From: an uncultured Oscillospiraceae bacterium
GTDB lineage: Bacteria > Bacillota > Clostridia > Oscillospirales > Oscillospiraceae
Assembly (NCBI GenBank): GCA_934654755.1
Contig: CAKUGQ010000013.1
Location: forward strand, 1-64,000
Reading direction: 5' to 3'
Length of the DNA: 64,000 bases
Positions 32,972 through 42,855 of the stretch are shown here, piece by piece (the stretch's first letter is position 1; the number at the start of each line of letters is the position of its first letter). The notes beneath the pieces were generated by a model that was not told the origin of the DNA, searched no databases, and saw only the letters and a list, made by a program, of their open reading frames with translations. The position numbers and the translations under genes are program-made.

Positions 32972-35560
32972 ATGGCAGAGCTGACGCCGATGATGCGGCA
33001 ATATCTGGAGGTTAAGCGGCAGCACCCGGACTGTGTGCTGTTTTTCCGGCTGGGCGATTTCTATGAAATGTTTTCGGACGACGCCAAGCTTGCCGCGAAA
33101 GAACTGGATCTTACGCTGACCACGCGCGACCGCAGCAAGGAAAAGCAGGAGCAGACACCGATGTGCGGCGTACCCTACCATTCCGCAGAGAGCTATATCG
33201 CGCGGTTGGTTGCACGCGGTTACAAGGTTGCCATCTGCGAGCAGATGGAGGATCCCGCGCTGGCGAAGGGACTGGTAAAGCGCGACATCGTGCGTATTGT
33301 CACGCCCGGCTCGGTTACGGAAAGCTCCATGCTTGACGAGAGCCGCAATAACTATTTTGCCTGTGTGTTCGGAGAGGGCGGCGAATATGGTCTGTGCTTC
33401 TGCGATGTTTCCACAGGTGCGGTTTATGCCACGCTGACGCAGGGCGCCGGGGCGCTTGACCGTGCGCTGGCGGAGCTGAGCGCCTTTGCACCGTCCGAGC
33501 TGCTGCTCGGGGGAGGAGCCGCAGACGAGGCGGCGTTTGCCGATGCGTTGAACGAGCGGCTGCACTGCGCCGTTGAGCGCGGACACGAGGCGCAGTTTGA
33601 CCCGGAACGCTGCCTCACGCTTACCGAACGGCAATTCGGAAAGGACGCCGGGACGCTCGGACTGTCGGACGCTCCCTGCGCGCTGCGTGCCGTCGGTGCG
33701 CTGCTGGCAGCGCTGCAAAGCCGCCGCGTAGCGACCAATCATCTGCGCGAGCCGGAGTTTTATGTCAGCGGACGCTTTATGGAGCTCGATTTGACGGCAC
33801 GTCGCAATCTGGAGCTGACCGGAACGCTGCGTAGCGGCGAAAAACGCGGAAGCCTGCTGTGGGTGCTTGATAAGACCCGTACGCCGATGGGAGGAAGAAT
33901 GCTCCGCTCCTGGCTGGAGCAGCCACTTCTCAGCCCGAAGCGCGTCAATGCCCGCCTTGACGCGGTAGAGGAACTGGTCGAAGCCTCCGAGCTGCGGGAG
34001 GAGCTGCGGGAGGAGCTGCGCGCGCTGACGGATCTGGAACGCATCACCGCCCGCATTGTTACCGGCACGGCCAACGCCCGCGATCTGCGCGGCTTTGCCG
34101 CCGGCAGTATGCCGCTTCCGGCACTGCGCGAAGGCATTGCGGGACTGCGCGCGGCAATGTTCGGCGTATTGCGTGAGGAACTGGACGATCTGCGCGACCT
34201 GCGTGAATTGATCGACCGTGCTGTGGTCGATGAGCCGCCCTTTACCGTCCGCGAGGGCGGAATGATCCGCGACGGCTATCACAAGGAGCTCGACGAGCTG
34301 CGCGACATCGTATCCGGCGGCAAGGGAACACTGGCCGCGATTGAGGCGCAGGAAAAAGAAAAAACGGGAATCAAAAATCTGCGCGTGGGTTACAACCGCG
34401 TGTTCGGTTACTATATCGAGGTGGCAAAGGGGCAGGTGTCCCTTGTGCCGCAGGACTACATCCGCAAGCAGACGCTTGCGAACGGTGAGCGGTATATCAC
34501 TCCGGAACTGAAGGAACTGGAGGGGCGCATCCTCACTGCGCGCGACCGTATCGTTGCGCTGGAATATGAGTTGTTTACGGAGCTTCGACTGCGCCTTTCG
34601 GATCAGGCCGAGCGCATTCAGCGCACGGCACGGGCGGCGGCCTGTCTTGACGCTCTGTGCTCTTTTGCCGCCGTTGCGGAGAAGAACGGCTATTGCCGCC
34701 CGGAGATTGATCTGTCGGATCGCATTGAAATTCGAGAGGGCAGACATCCAGTTGTGGAGCTGATGCTTAAGGACAGCCTGTTTGTTCCGAACGACACCGC
34801 GCTCGACTGCGAGTGCAGCCGTGCCGTCATCCTGACCGGGCCGAACATGGCGGGAAAATCGACCTACATGCGTCAGGTGGCGCTGATCACACTCATGGCA
34901 CAGATCGGTTCATTTGTCCCGGCCGCCGCCGCGCGTATCGGCGTGGTAGACCGCATCTTCACGCGCATTGGTGCGTCGGACGATCTCGGCTCGGGCAAGT
35001 CCACCTTTATGGTTGAAATGACCGAGGTGGCCGAGATTCTGCGCCACGCCACACCGCGCAGCCTGCTGATCCTTGACGAAATCGGCCGCGGAACCTCTAC
35101 TTTTGACGGCATGGCCATTGCCCGCGCCGTATTGGAGTATGCGGCGGACAAAAAACGTATCGGCGCAAAGACACTCTTTGCCACGCATTACCACGAGCTG
35201 ACCGAGCTGGAACGTGAGCTGCCGGGTGTGAAAAACTTTCATATTGCCGTCAAAAAACGCGGCTCGGAAATCGTATTCCTGCGGCGCATCGTGCCCGGCG
35301 GGGCGGACGATTCCTACGGCGTGGAGGTTGCAAAGCTGGCGGGACTGCCGGATAAGCTCATCAGTCGTGCGCGTGATATTCTTCAGACGCTTGAAAGCGG
35401 CGCGCCGACGCGTACCGTGACCGTTGCGGCCGACGATCAGCTTTCCATCACCAGTATGGAAAATGACCGCCTCCGCACGGCGCTTGAGCGCATTGATCTC
35501 GATACGCTCACGCCCATTGAGGCAATGAATGCCCTGTATTCTCTGAAAAAAATGCTGTAA
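32972..35560 (+). CDS. mutS: DNA mismatch repair protein MutS
   Basis: An 862-residue mismatch sensor. The N-terminal mismatch-reading motif is FFRLGDFYEMF (Phe and Glu of FYE near residue 31). The ATPase has the P-loop GPNMAGKSTYMRQ (near residue 620), DEIGRGTSTFDG and the ATHYHEL motif. The gene starts four bases after miaB and is followed by a CPBP protease gene and mutL. Confidence 0.98.
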   Translation: MAELTPMMRQYLEVKRQHPDCVLFFRLGDFYEMFSDDAKLAAKELDLTLTTRDRSKEKQEQTPMCGVPYHSAESYIARLVARGYKVAICEQMEDPALAKGLVKRDIVRIVTPGSVTESSMLDESRNNYFACVFGEGGEYGLCFCDVSTGAVYATLTQGAGALDRALAELSAFAPSELLLGGGAADEAAFADALNERLHCAVERGHEAQFDPERCLTLTERQFGKDAGTLGLSDAPCALRAVGALLAALQSRRVATNHLREPEFYVSGRFMELDLTARRNLELTGTLRSGEKRGSLLWVLDKTRTPMGGRMLRSWLEQPLLSPKRVNARLDAVEELVEASELREELREELRALTDLERITARIVTGTANARDLRGFAAGSMPLPALREGIAGLRAAMFGVLREELDDLRDLRELIDRAVVDEPPFTVREGGMIRDGYHKELDELRDIVSGGKGTLAAIEAQEKEKTGIKNLRVGYNRVFGYYIEVAKGQVSLVPQDYIRKQTLANGERYITPELKELEGRILTARDRIVALEYELFTELRLRLSDQAERIQRTARAAACLDALCSFAAVAEKNGYCRPEIDLSDRIEIREGRHPVVELMLKDSLFVPNDTALDCECSRAVILTGPNMAGKSTYMRQVALITLMAQIGSFVPAAAARIGVVDRIFTRIGASDDLGSGKSTFMVEMTEVAEILRHATPRSLLILDEIGRGTSTFDGMAIARAVLEYAADKKRIGAKTLFATHYHELTELERELPGVKNFHIAVKKRGSEIVFLRRIVPGGADDSYGVEVAKLAGLPDKLISRARDILQTLESGAPTRTVTVAADDQLSITSMENDRLRTALERIDLDTLTPIEAMNALYSLKKML

Positions 35561-35575
35561 AGGAGGCAAAATGCC

Positions 35576-36289
35576 ATGGCGTTTCTGGATCGCAATCTTG
35601 TCGTTCCGAACCGGCGCGAAAAGATCGCGGGTTTTATTTACTGGCCGTTTTATCTGCTGCTGACCGGCCTGCTGCTGAGCCTGTTGTTTCTTGCACTGGG
35701 AATGGATCTGGAGTCGCAGGAGGGCGTCTTCCTGCTGAATGTTGCATTTTTTATTGTAAATTTTCTTGCCGTTGCGGCAATCTTTCATGACTTCCTGTTT
35801 CGCTCTTTTGCCCCGATTACGAGCTTTGGACGGCTGATTCTGGCAGTGCTGATGGGTTACGGCGTGTATTACGCACTGAATATCCCGATCTCCGTTGCAC
35901 TGGAGATTACGGGCTATGTACCGAGCAATTTGAATCAGGACGCCGTGGAGACGCTTACGTCGATGCAGCCGCTTGTGATGCTGCTGTGCACGGTTGTGCT
36001 CGCACCCGTCACGGAGGAGTGTCTCTGCCGCGGCCTGATCTTCGGGCCGATCTGCCGCAGAAGCCCCGTGCTGGCTTATATCGTTTCGGCGGCCGTCTTT
36101 TCGGCAATCCATGTCGTCGGGAGCATCGGTGAATCTACGCTGTTGGACCTCGCGGTCTGCTTCGTGATCTACCTTCCCGCCGGTCTCGGGCTTGCCTTTG
36201 CCTATCACCGCTCGCGCAGCATCTGGGGCTCAATCCTGCTGCATGCGGCGATCAATCTGCTGGCGTTTGTCGTCAGCTTCCTGTCCTAA
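35576..36289 (+). CDS. CPBP-family intramembrane metalloprotease
   Basis: A 237-residue membrane protein with about seven hydrophobic helices. It has the Abi/CPBP motifs: EECLCRGLIFGPI (the EExxxR motif) and later AIHVVG and HAAIN. Members include Rce1-like proteases and bacteriocin-immunity proteins; the substrate here is unknown. AGGAGG lies 9 bases before ATG 35576. It is inserted between mutS and mutL, which are adjacent in many genomes. Confidence 0.9.
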   Translation: MAFLDRNLVVPNRREKIAGFIYWPFYLLLTGLLLSLLFLALGMDLESQEGVFLLNVAFFIVNFLAVAAIFHDFLFRSFAPITSFGRLILAVLMGYGVYYALNIPISVALEITGYVPSNLNQDAVETLTSMQPLVMLLCTVVLAPVTEECLCRGLIFGPICRRSPVLAYIVSAAVFSAIHVVGSIGESTLLDLAVCFVIYLPAGLGLAFAYHRSRSIWGSILLHAAINLLAFVVSFLS

Positions 36290-36309
36290 GCCTCTGAAAG
36301 GAGTTCCCC

Positions 36310-38208
36310 ATGCCAAGAATTCAGCAGCTTTCGCCCCATGTTGCCGACCTGATCGCCGCAGGCGAGGTGGTCGAACGCCCTGCCAGCGCCGCCAAGGAGC
36401 TGGTGGAAAACGCTGTGGATGCCGGGGCGAGCCACATTACCGTCGAGCTGAAAAACGGCGGCATGACCTTCCTGCGTGTGACGGACGACGGTTGCGGAAT
36501 GTCTGCCGAGGATGCACAGCTTGCCTTCCTGCGCCATGCAACGAGCAAGCTGCGGACTGCCGCAGACCTGGAGGCCATCGGCACACTGGGCTTCCGCGGC
36601 GAAGCGTTGGCGGCGATCAGCGCCGTTTCGCGTGTCGATCTTCTGACGCGCATGGCCGATATGCCGCTCGGTACGAGCCTGCATCTGGAGGCAGGGGTCG
36701 TTACCGAATGTGCCGAGGCCGGGGGTCCGGTTGGGACGACCATCATCGTGCGTGACCTGTTTTATAACACGCCTGCGCGGATGAAGTACATGAAAAATGA
36801 CAATGCGGAGGCTGCTGCGCTGCTGGCCTGTGTGCAGCATCAGGCGCTTGCACACCCGGAGATCGCCTTCCGTGTACTGCGTGACGGCGCCGAGCAGCTT
36901 TCTACCCCAGGAAACGGCAAGCTCTACAGCGCCGTCTATGCCGTCTGGGGTCGTGTGAACACGCAGGGTCTGACGGAGGTAAAGGGCGGCTGGGACAAGC
37001 TTCGACTGTCCGGCTTTGTCAGCAGGCCGAGCGCGACGCGCGGAAACCGCAGCAACCAGCTCTTTTTTGTCAACGGACGTTTCATCCGTTCGCGGACGAT
37101 GACCGCTGCATTGGAAGAGGCCTACCGCAATCAGCTTCTTCCGGGGCGTTTCCCTTCGTGCGTGCTGCATCTGTCCATGCCGGAAAATCTGGTGGATGTT
37201 AACGTTCATCCCGCTAAGACGGAGATCAAGTTCCTGCGGGAGCGCGAGGTGTTTGACTGCGTTCACTACGGCGTTCTGACTGCACTGAACGGCGCGCCGG
37301 GACAGGTGGAAATGCAGCTTCCCGTGCAGCCGGAGAAAAAACAGCCGGAACTGCGCGACTCCGCGCCGCGGCTTTCCGCCCGGCCGCAGCCGGAGGCGGG
37401 TTTCCATACAATGACGACGGAGGAATACCGCGCGCTTGCCGGGATTGTGAAGCAGACGCCGCGTGTTGTGCCTGCCGAGGCCGTGCGCCGCAGCGTTGCG
37501 CCGGAGCACAGTGCCGAAGCACGGGTTGCGCCGCAGCCGGAGTCGGCTCCGGGATCGACGGCTGCACCGGAGTCGGAGCCGGCTCCGGAACCGACGCCTG
37601 CACCGCAGCCGGAACAGCAGACGCTTGCGCCGGCAGAGGATACGCGCTTCCGCATTGCAGGAGAGCTGTTTGATACTTACATTCTTGTCGAGCAGGACGA
37701 TCGTCTGCTGTTGATCGATAAGCACGCGGCGCATGAGCGACTGCTTTTTGAAAAGCTGCGCGCGCAGAAGCTGGCGCCTATGTCGCAATACCTGCTGCAG
37801 CCGGTGCTGTACGAGCCGGAGCGGTCGGAGTCGGCGCTGCTGTTGGAAAACGCACCGGTTCTGGAGCGGCTCGGTTATGAGCTTGCCGACTACGGCGGCG
37901 GGACGATCGCCGTGCGGCGGCTTCCGGCAGACCTTGATCCCTCGCAGGCCGTGGCGTCTCTTGACGCGCTGGCGGCGCAGCTTTCGGCCGGACGGCAGCT
38001 TTCACCGGACGATCTGCGTGATGAGCTGCTGCATACCGTTGCCTGTAAAGCGGCAATCAAGGGTGGCGACCACAGTAACCCGGCAGAGCTGGAGGCGCTG
38101 GTGCACGAGGTGCTGACGCGCGATGATCTGAAATACTGTCCTCACGGTCGCCCCATCTGTGCGGAGCTGACGCGGAGACAGCTTGAACGGCAGTTCCGGA
38201 GGGTGTGA
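36310..38208 (+). CDS. mutL: DNA mismatch repair protein MutL
   Basis: A 632-residue protein. The N-terminal GHKL ATPase has IAAGEVVERPASAAKELVENAVDAGA, DDGCGM and GFRGEALAAISAV. A Pro/Glu/Ala-rich linker (about residues 340-440) leads to the C-terminal endonuclease/dimerisation domain with DKHAAHERLLFE in place of the textbook DQHA-x2-E-x4-E, then ACKAAIKGG, CPHGRP and a terminal FRRV. The other motifs are intact, so nicking activity is still likely. Confidence 0.97.
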   Translation: MPRIQQLSPHVADLIAAGEVVERPASAAKELVENAVDAGASHITVELKNGGMTFLRVTDDGCGMSAEDAQLAFLRHATSKLRTAADLEAIGTLGFRGEALAAISAVSRVDLLTRMADMPLGTSLHLEAGVVTECAEAGGPVGTTIIVRDLFYNTPARMKYMKNDNAEAAALLACVQHQALAHPEIAFRVLRDGAEQLSTPGNGKLYSAVYAVWGRVNTQGLTEVKGGWDKLRLSGFVSRPSATRGNRSNQLFFVNGRFIRSRTMTAALEEAYRNQLLPGRFPSCVLHLSMPENLVDVNVHPAKTEIKFLREREVFDCVHYGVLTALNGAPGQVEMQLPVQPEKKQPELRDSAPRLSARPQPEAGFHTMTTEEYRALAGIVKQTPRVVPAEAVRRSVAPEHSAEARVAPQPESAPGSTAAPESEPAPEPTPAPQPEQQTLAPAEDTRFRIAGELFDTYILVEQDDRLLLIDKHAAHERLLFEKLRAQKLAPMSQYLLQPVLYEPERSESALLLENAPVLERLGYELADYGGGTIAVRRLPADLDPSQAVASLDALAAQLSAGRQLSPDDLRDELLHTVACKAAIKGGDHSNPAELEALVHEVLTRDDLKYCPHGRPICAELTRRQLERQFRRV

Positions 38209-38210
38209 AT

Positions 38211-39146
38211 ATGGACAGAATCGTCTGTATTGTCGGTGCGACCGCCACGGGCAAGACGGCATTGTCCGTCCGTCTGGCGCAAACGATGGATGCGGAGATC
38301 GTTTCCTTTGACTCCATGCAGGTATACCGCGGCATGGATATCGGTACCGCCAAACCCACCGAGGCGGAACGCGGCGGCGTGCGGCATTGGATGCTTGACG
38401 TTGCGGATCCCTGCGAGAGCTATTCCGTCAGTCGCTATGTCGAGCAGGCGGATGCCTGTGTGCAAAGCATTCTGATGCGCGGCAGGGCCGTCGTCCTTGT
38501 CGGCGGTACGGGACTGTATATTGATTCGCTGATCGCAGGGCGCAGCTTTGCGCCCTACCCGCGCACGGGTGTTCGGGGAGCGCTGGAAGCACAGGTGCGC
38601 GCCGAGGGGATCGAGCCGCTGTATGCCGAGCTCCGACGGATAGATCCGGAATCCGCCGCTTCCATTCACCCGGCCAATGTCAAGCGCGTTATCCGCGCGT
38701 TGGAAGTCTGGCGCGAAACGGGGACGACGCTTTCGGCGCACAACCGTGCGACGCAGGCACTTCCGCCGAAATACCGGCCCATATGGCTTGGGCTGGACTA
38801 TGCCGACCGTGCGGTGCTTTATGAACGCATCGACCGGCGGGTGGACGAGATGTTTGCACGGGGACTGACGGATGAGGTACGCCGGCTGCTTGCCTCCGGC
38901 GTGCCGCAGAGCGCCACGGCGCTTCAGGCCATCGGCTATAAGGAGCTTTTGCGCGTTTTGCGTGGCGAGACGGACGAAGATACCGCCCGCACGCAGATCC
39001 GGCTTGCTACCCGGCACTATGCCAAGCGCCAGCGGACATGGTTTTACCGGAACGCGGAGGTGCACTGGCTCCTGCGCGACCGCCTGGGGGACGATTCCGC
39101 ACTTTTTTCTTCGGCTCGACGAGAGCTTGCTTTTTTCGACAAATGA
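38211..39146 (+). CDS. miaA: tRNA dimethylallyltransferase
   Basis: It transfers the isoprenyl group to A37 of tRNAs reading UNN codons. The 311-residue product has the P-loop VGATATGKTALS near the N-terminus, FDSMQVYRGMDIGTAKP, the GGTGLYIDSLI motif and a C-terminal RLATRHYAKRQRTWFY. GGAGG is 8 bases before ATG 38211. It follows mutL by two bases and precedes hfq, a classical order. Confidence 0.97.
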   Translation: MDRIVCIVGATATGKTALSVRLAQTMDAEIVSFDSMQVYRGMDIGTAKPTEAERGGVRHWMLDVADPCESYSVSRYVEQADACVQSILMRGRAVVLVGGTGLYIDSLIAGRSFAPYPRTGVRGALEAQVRAEGIEPLYAELRRIDPESAASIHPANVKRVIRALEVWRETGTTLSAHNRATQALPPKYRPIWLGLDYADRAVLYERIDRRVDEMFARGLTDEVRRLLASGVPQSATALQAIGYKELLRVLRGETDEDTARTQIRLATRHYAKRQRTWFYRNAEVHWLLRDRLGDDSALFSSARRELAFFDK

Positions 39147-39149
39147 ATC

Positions 39150-39158
39150 TGCTATAAT
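39150..39158 (+). promoter_or_regulatory. Extended -10 promoter of hfq
   Basis: TGC-TATAAT, 43 bases before the hfq ATG. No good -35 at 17 bases, which is normal for extended -10 promoters. Confidence 0.6.
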
Positions 39159-39200
39159 GTCGGTGTTACATCAAAAAAACACAAAGGAGTAATACCGAAT

Positions 39201-39422
39201 ATGGCAAACACAGATAACCTGCAGGACCAGATCCTGAACGAAGTACGCAAGGAGCACACACCCGTCACCGTGTTTCTGATGAACGGCTTTCAGATGAAGG
39301 GCGTTGTTTCCGGCTTTGACAGCTTTGTCGTGCTGCTTCTGTCCGACGGAAGACAGCAGATGATCTACAAGCACGCCATTTCCACAATGGTGCCGTTGCA
39401 GCCAGTGCGTATTCCGGCCTGA
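39201..39422 (+). CDS. hfq: RNA chaperone Hfq
   Basis: A 73-residue Sm-like protein: [40 protein letters not shown] carries the Sm1 motif (positions about 39219-39338), and [12 protein letters not shown] carries Sm2 with the Hfq-specific YKHA. It forms a hexamer that binds sRNAs and A-rich mRNA. Its C-terminus is very short, as in other Firmicutes. Confidence 0.98.
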   Translation: MANTDNLQDQILNEVRKEHTPVTVFLMNGFQMKGVVSGFDSFVVLLLSDGRQQMIYKHAISTMVPLQPVRIPA

Positions 39423-39469
39423 CGGATCAAAGCCCTGCGCAGCGCCGTATACGGCGGGGAGACAGACCG

Positions 39470-40669
39470 ATGAAAAAGCAGGGCGATGCCTATTTTAAGA
39501 TCATATCTGTTGTGCTTGCAGTGCTTATGGTGAGCTATGTGCTGTTTTCCGTGGTCTTTCGCCGCGGAAGCAGCTATACTACCCAGCCTGCAGCGCTCTG
39601 CGAAGTCGGCGACGGATTAACCGTTTCCGGCTTTGTGGTGCGTTCCGAGACCGTGCTTACCAGCGGCGAACGCCTGACGGTCTGTGAGCTGACGGAGGGT
39701 GAATGGATCGGCGGCGGACAGACGGTTGCCACGGCCTACCGCGATGCCGGAGCGCGGCTTTTACGTCAGGAGCTTGCTTCGCTTCAGGCACAGCTCAAGC
39801 AGCTCCGGTTTGCGGCGGACGGCTCGAACCCGAGCGGGCTGGACGCGGATATTCGTACGCTGCTGCTGCGCCTGTCGGCTCAGATGGCACGGCGGGACTA
39901 TGAAGCCGTGCAGTCGGCGGCGACGGAGCTCCAGCCGATGATTTTGCGGCGCGGTGTCTCCGACGGAGATGCCGCAGAGCTTCAGAGACGTATTGAGGAG
40001 CTTGAAGCCCGTATTGCGGCGCTGCAAGCCGACGTACAGGACGGCGCGGCAGAGGTACCCGCTCCGGATTCCGGTTACTATTCCGCGCAGCCGGACGGCT
40101 TTGAGACGCTCCTGACACCGGAAAGCGTTCTGTCAATTTCACCTTCGACGTTAAACTCACTGACGGCCGACGCTGTTTCGGATTACGCGATCGGTCGCCT
40201 CTGTACGGGACAAACCTGGTATTTTATGGCCGTGATTCCTGCCGAACGTGCGCAGCAGTGCCGTGAGCGGAGCTATCTGACGGTCAGCCTGTCCGGGCAG
40301 GGACTGCGTGAGCTACGGATGCGCATTGAACGTGTGGGCGACGCGGAGGACGGAAAGTGTGTGCTCGTGCTTTCATATGAGAAGAAATTACAGGAGGTCA
40401 CGGCGCTGCGCAGACAAAATGCGGATATTGTGTTCCGCAGCTATGAGGGACTCCGGGTCCCGAAGTCGGCGCTGTATTATATCGATGGTGCAGCGGGCGT
40501 GTATGTTTTGCAAAACACGCTGGCACGATGGAAAACCGTGGAGATCCTTTACGAGAGCGGAGATGACTATATTGTCCGCTGGGATGACGGCAGTACGTCC
40601 AACCTCTGGCCGCAGGACGAGCTGATCCTGACAAATCAAACGATAGAGAACGGAATGGTGATGAGATGA
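39470..40669 (+). CDS. HlyD-like membrane-anchored periplasmic-adaptor-type protein
   Basis: A 399-residue protein with one N-terminal membrane helix (about residues 11-30), a region with a hairpin-like coiled coil (LLRQELASLQAQLKQLRF and LQRRIEELEARIAALQADV) and flanking beta domains resembling HlyD/biotinyl-lipoyl and barrel-sandwich folds. In Clostridia a protein of this type is often encoded just before ylmE-sepF-divIVA, so a cell-envelope or division role is likely. GGGGAGACAGACCG precedes the ATG; the stop overlaps ylmE (ATGA). Confidence 0.75.
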   Translation: MKKQGDAYFKIISVVLAVLMVSYVLFSVVFRRGSSYTTQPAALCEVGDGLTVSGFVVRSETVLTSGERLTVCELTEGEWIGGGQTVATAYRDAGARLLRQELASLQAQLKQLRFAADGSNPSGLDADIRTLLLRLSAQMARRDYEAVQSAATELQPMILRRGVSDGDAAELQRRIEELEARIAALQADVQDGAAEVPAPDSGYYSAQPDGFETLLTPESVLSISPSTLNSLTADAVSDYAIGRLCTGQTWYFMAVIPAERAQQCRERSYLTVSLSGQGLRELRMRIERVGDAEDGKCVLVLSYEKKLQEVTALRRQNADIVFRSYEGLRVPKSALYYIDGAAGVYVLQNTLARWKTVEILYESGDDYIVRWDDGSTSNLWPQDELILTNQTIENGMVMR

Positions 40670-41373
40670 CAATCGCTGAAAATGTGGCCTCCATCCGTGC
40701 GCGGATGAACGAGGCGGCGCAGCGCGCCGGGCGCGACCCGAGGGAGGTTCTTCTGTGTGCTGCGACCAAAATGAACGATGCGTCGCGCGTGCGCGACGCA
40801 ATTGCCGCAGGTGTGGATCTTTGCGGCGAAAACCGTGTGCAGGAGCTGACGCAGAAGCTGGCAGAGCATGCCTATGACGGCGTCCCGATACATTTTATCG
40901 GTCATTTGCAAACCAATAAGGTCAGGCAGGTTGTCGGCAAGGTCGCACTGATTCAGTCGGTGGATCGCCTTGAATTGCTGCAATGTATTGAGCGCGAGGC
41001 GGCGAAGCAGGGAGTCGTTCAGGACATCCTGCTGGAGATCAATGTTGCGGCCGAAGAGAGCAAGTCCGGTTTTTCGCCCGAAGAGGCGCCGCAGATTGCC
41101 GAATCGATGCCGCAATTTCCCCATTGCCGCCTGCGCGGTCTGATGGCGATCCCGCCGGTCAGTGAGAAGCCGGGCGATAATCTCAGATTTTTTCAAAAAA
41201 TCCATACAATAGCTGTTGACATAACCGCGAAAAGCATTCATAATAGTAGCATGGATATTCTGTCGATGGGAATGACGGACGATTTTGAGGACGCCATCGC
41301 AGCCGGCAGTACCATGATCCGCGTCGGGACGGCGATCTTTGGCGCGCGAAACTATCAGAAAACAGAAAACTGA
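40666..41373 (+). CDS. ylmE: YggS/YlmE-family PLP-binding protein
   Basis: A 235-residue PLP homeostasis protein. The PLP lysine is in LLCAATKMN (about residue 36); GENRVQELTQK, HFIGHLQTNK and the phosphate-binding SMGMTDDFEDAIAAGSTMIRVGTAIFG complete the family pattern. It has no known enzymatic reaction and balances vitamin B6 and keto-acid pools. It is encoded next to sepF, as in many Gram-positive division clusters. Confidence 0.95.
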   Translation: MTIAENVASIRARMNEAAQRAGRDPREVLLCAATKMNDASRVRDAIAAGVDLCGENRVQELTQKLAEHAYDGVPIHFIGHLQTNKVRQVVGKVALIQSVDRLELLQCIEREAAKQGVVQDILLEINVAAEESKSGFSPEEAPQIAESMPQFPHCRLRGLMAIPPVSEKPGDNLRFFQKIHTIAVDITAKSIHNSSMDILSMGMTDDFEDAIAAGSTMIRVGTAIFGARNYQKTEN

Positions 41374-41396
41374 AAGATATACGGAGGACGAGCACC

Positions 41397-41894
41397 ATGG
41401 GTCTGATGGACGAACTGAAAAAGCTGACGCATCCCTATTCCGAAAAGGATAGAGACGACGATTATGATGAATATGAAGATGATGACGAGGGCTTTGATGA
41501 GCCTGCTCCCACCCCTGCACCCAGACGCGGCGCCTTTTCGTCGCGCACGCCGGCGGAGCCGGTGCGCCAGAGCGGCAATGCCAATACCCGCGTTGTGAGC
41601 ATCAACAATACCCAGCTTGAAGTTGTTCTTGTCAAGCCGGAGCGCTACGATATGGTTTCCACCATTGCAGACAACCTGCGCCAGAATAAGGCGGTGGTTC
41701 TGAACCTCGAGCAGACCAATAAGGACGTTGCCCGACGGATCGTGGACTTCCTTTCCGGCTGCGCCTACGCCATTGACGGAAAGATCCAGAAGGTGGCCAT
41801 CGCTACATATCTGGTAACGCCGCGCAATGTCGGTGTCGTCAATTCCACCAATGATACATCCGATGACGAAGGCAGTGAGTCGAGCTACCTCTGA
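41397..41894 (+). CDS. sepF: Cell division protein SepF
   Basis: A 165-residue FtsZ-tethering protein. The N-terminus MGLMDELKKLTHP can form the membrane-binding amphipathic helix, followed by an acidic linker (residues about 18-40) and the SepF core: NNTQLEVVLVKPERYDMVSTIADNLRQNKAVVLNLEQTN and RIVDFLSGCAYAIDGKIQKVA. ACGGAGGACGAG precedes the ATG. FtsZ itself is not in the window. Confidence 0.96.
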   Translation: MGLMDELKKLTHPYSEKDRDDDYDEYEDDDEGFDEPAPTPAPRRGAFSSRTPAEPVRQSGNANTRVVSINNTQLEVVLVKPERYDMVSTIADNLRQNKAVVLNLEQTNKDVARRIVDFLSGCAYAIDGKIQKVAIATYLVTPRNVGVVNSTNDTSDDEGSESSYL

Positions 41895-41925
41895 TGCCCG
41901 ACAAACAGACAGGAGATGAAAGAAA

Positions 41926-42609
41926 TTGCTGACCCCGCAACAGATACAGGAGATCGGCTTTGAGCGTGTGCGCCGCGGCTATGATATGGACGCCGTGGAC
42001 GAAGTCCTTGGCCAGCTTACACAGGACTACCTGACGCTCTATAAAGATAATTCCGTACTCAAAAGCAAGATGCGTGTTCTGGTTGAAAAGCTGGAGGAAT
42101 ACCGCAGTCAGGAAAAGGAAATGCAGAGCACAATGCTGGCAGCGCAGCGGGCCTGTGAACAGATGCGCGCCGATGCCGAACAGAAATGCGCACAGATGCT
42201 CCGCGAAGCGGAGGAATCCGCCGGCGCCAAAAGCCGCAATACGGACGAACAGGTTGCGGCCGAGCAGGAGCGTCTCGCCGAGGCGCAGAACGCAAGCGCC
42301 CGCTTTCTGGACGATATGGAAAAGCGTCTCAAGCGTCAGCTTGAGCTGCTTGACGAGCTGCGTAGGCAGGAGCGTCTGCCGCACGCGGAGGAGAAGGCAC
42401 AGCCCTACGACTACGACGCAGAGCAGAGCAGCGCTTCCACCGATGAGATCATCGAACAGATTGATCGGAGCGTAGGAGCGGACAGCGCAAAGCCGACGGA
42501 CAGCAGCCCGACACGCAAGCTTGACACGCTGCACGGCAGCTTTTCCCCGGAGAAGCAAAAAATATTTGATCAGCTCGGCTTTGGAACCGGTCACATTACA
42601 AACGAATAA
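41926..42609 (+). CDS. divIVA: DivIVA-domain protein
   Basis: A 227-residue coiled-coil protein. The N-terminal DivIVA domain is LTPQQIQEIGFERVRRGYDMDAVDEVLGQL, which binds curved membrane, followed by a long helical region (about residues 35-150) and a low-complexity tail ending ITNE. The start is TTG 41926, which has AGGAG 10 bases upstream and gives the family N-terminus exactly. It acts in polar or septal organisation after SepF. The ileS T-box follows. Confidence 0.9.
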   Translation: MLTPQQIQEIGFERVRRGYDMDAVDEVLGQLTQDYLTLYKDNSVLKSKMRVLVEKLEEYRSQEKEMQSTMLAAQRACEQMRADAEQKCAQMLREAEESAGAKSRNTDEQVAAEQERLAEAQNASARFLDDMEKRLKRQLELLDELRRQERLPHAEEKAQPYDYDAEQSSASTDEIIEQIDRSVGADSAKPTDSSPTRKLDTLHGSFSPEKQKIFDQLGFGTGHITNE

Positions 42610-42619
42610 AGCAAAGGCA

Positions 42620-42855
42620 AGGAAGGGGACGAGTAGACCGTTTCTCCGCGTTCAGAGAGCCGCCGGAGGGTGCAAGGCGGACGCGCAGCGGTTGAAGATC
42701 ACCCCGGAGCCGCTGGGTGAACCATATATCTGTTGAAGTAGCCGCAGCCGGGTGCGCCCGATAACGCGCAGACGAGTGCCCTGCCGCAAGGCGGGGAACG
42801 GGAGTGGTACCGCAGGAGGATTCCTGTCTCTCATGAGACGGGGGTCCTCTTTTTC
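42620..42855 (+). ncRNA. T-box leader (isoleucine type) controlling ileS
   Basis: The 366-base gap before ileS contains a complete T-box pattern. Stem I shows CAGAGAG (about 42651) and GGGTGCAA (about 42668). A specifier candidate ATC lies at 42698-42700 in GAAGATCACC, between CAGCGG and CCGCTG. The T-box core GGAGTGGTACCGC is at 42801-42813. A terminator follows: GAGGATTCCTGTCTC (42816) pairs with 42835-42849 and then five Us. Uncharged tRNA-Ile should favour the antiterminator. The specifier assignment is inference. Confidence 0.92.

Noticed and set aside
34910..36208. Minus-strand open frame across mutS and the CPBP gene
   Set aside because: Spans the boundary of two confident genes on the other strand.
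36310..38208. MutL DKHA motif considered as a disabled endonuclease
   Set aside because: The remaining motifs (E-x4-E, CPHGRP, terminal FRRV) are intact and DKHAAHER looks like a normal clostridial variant.
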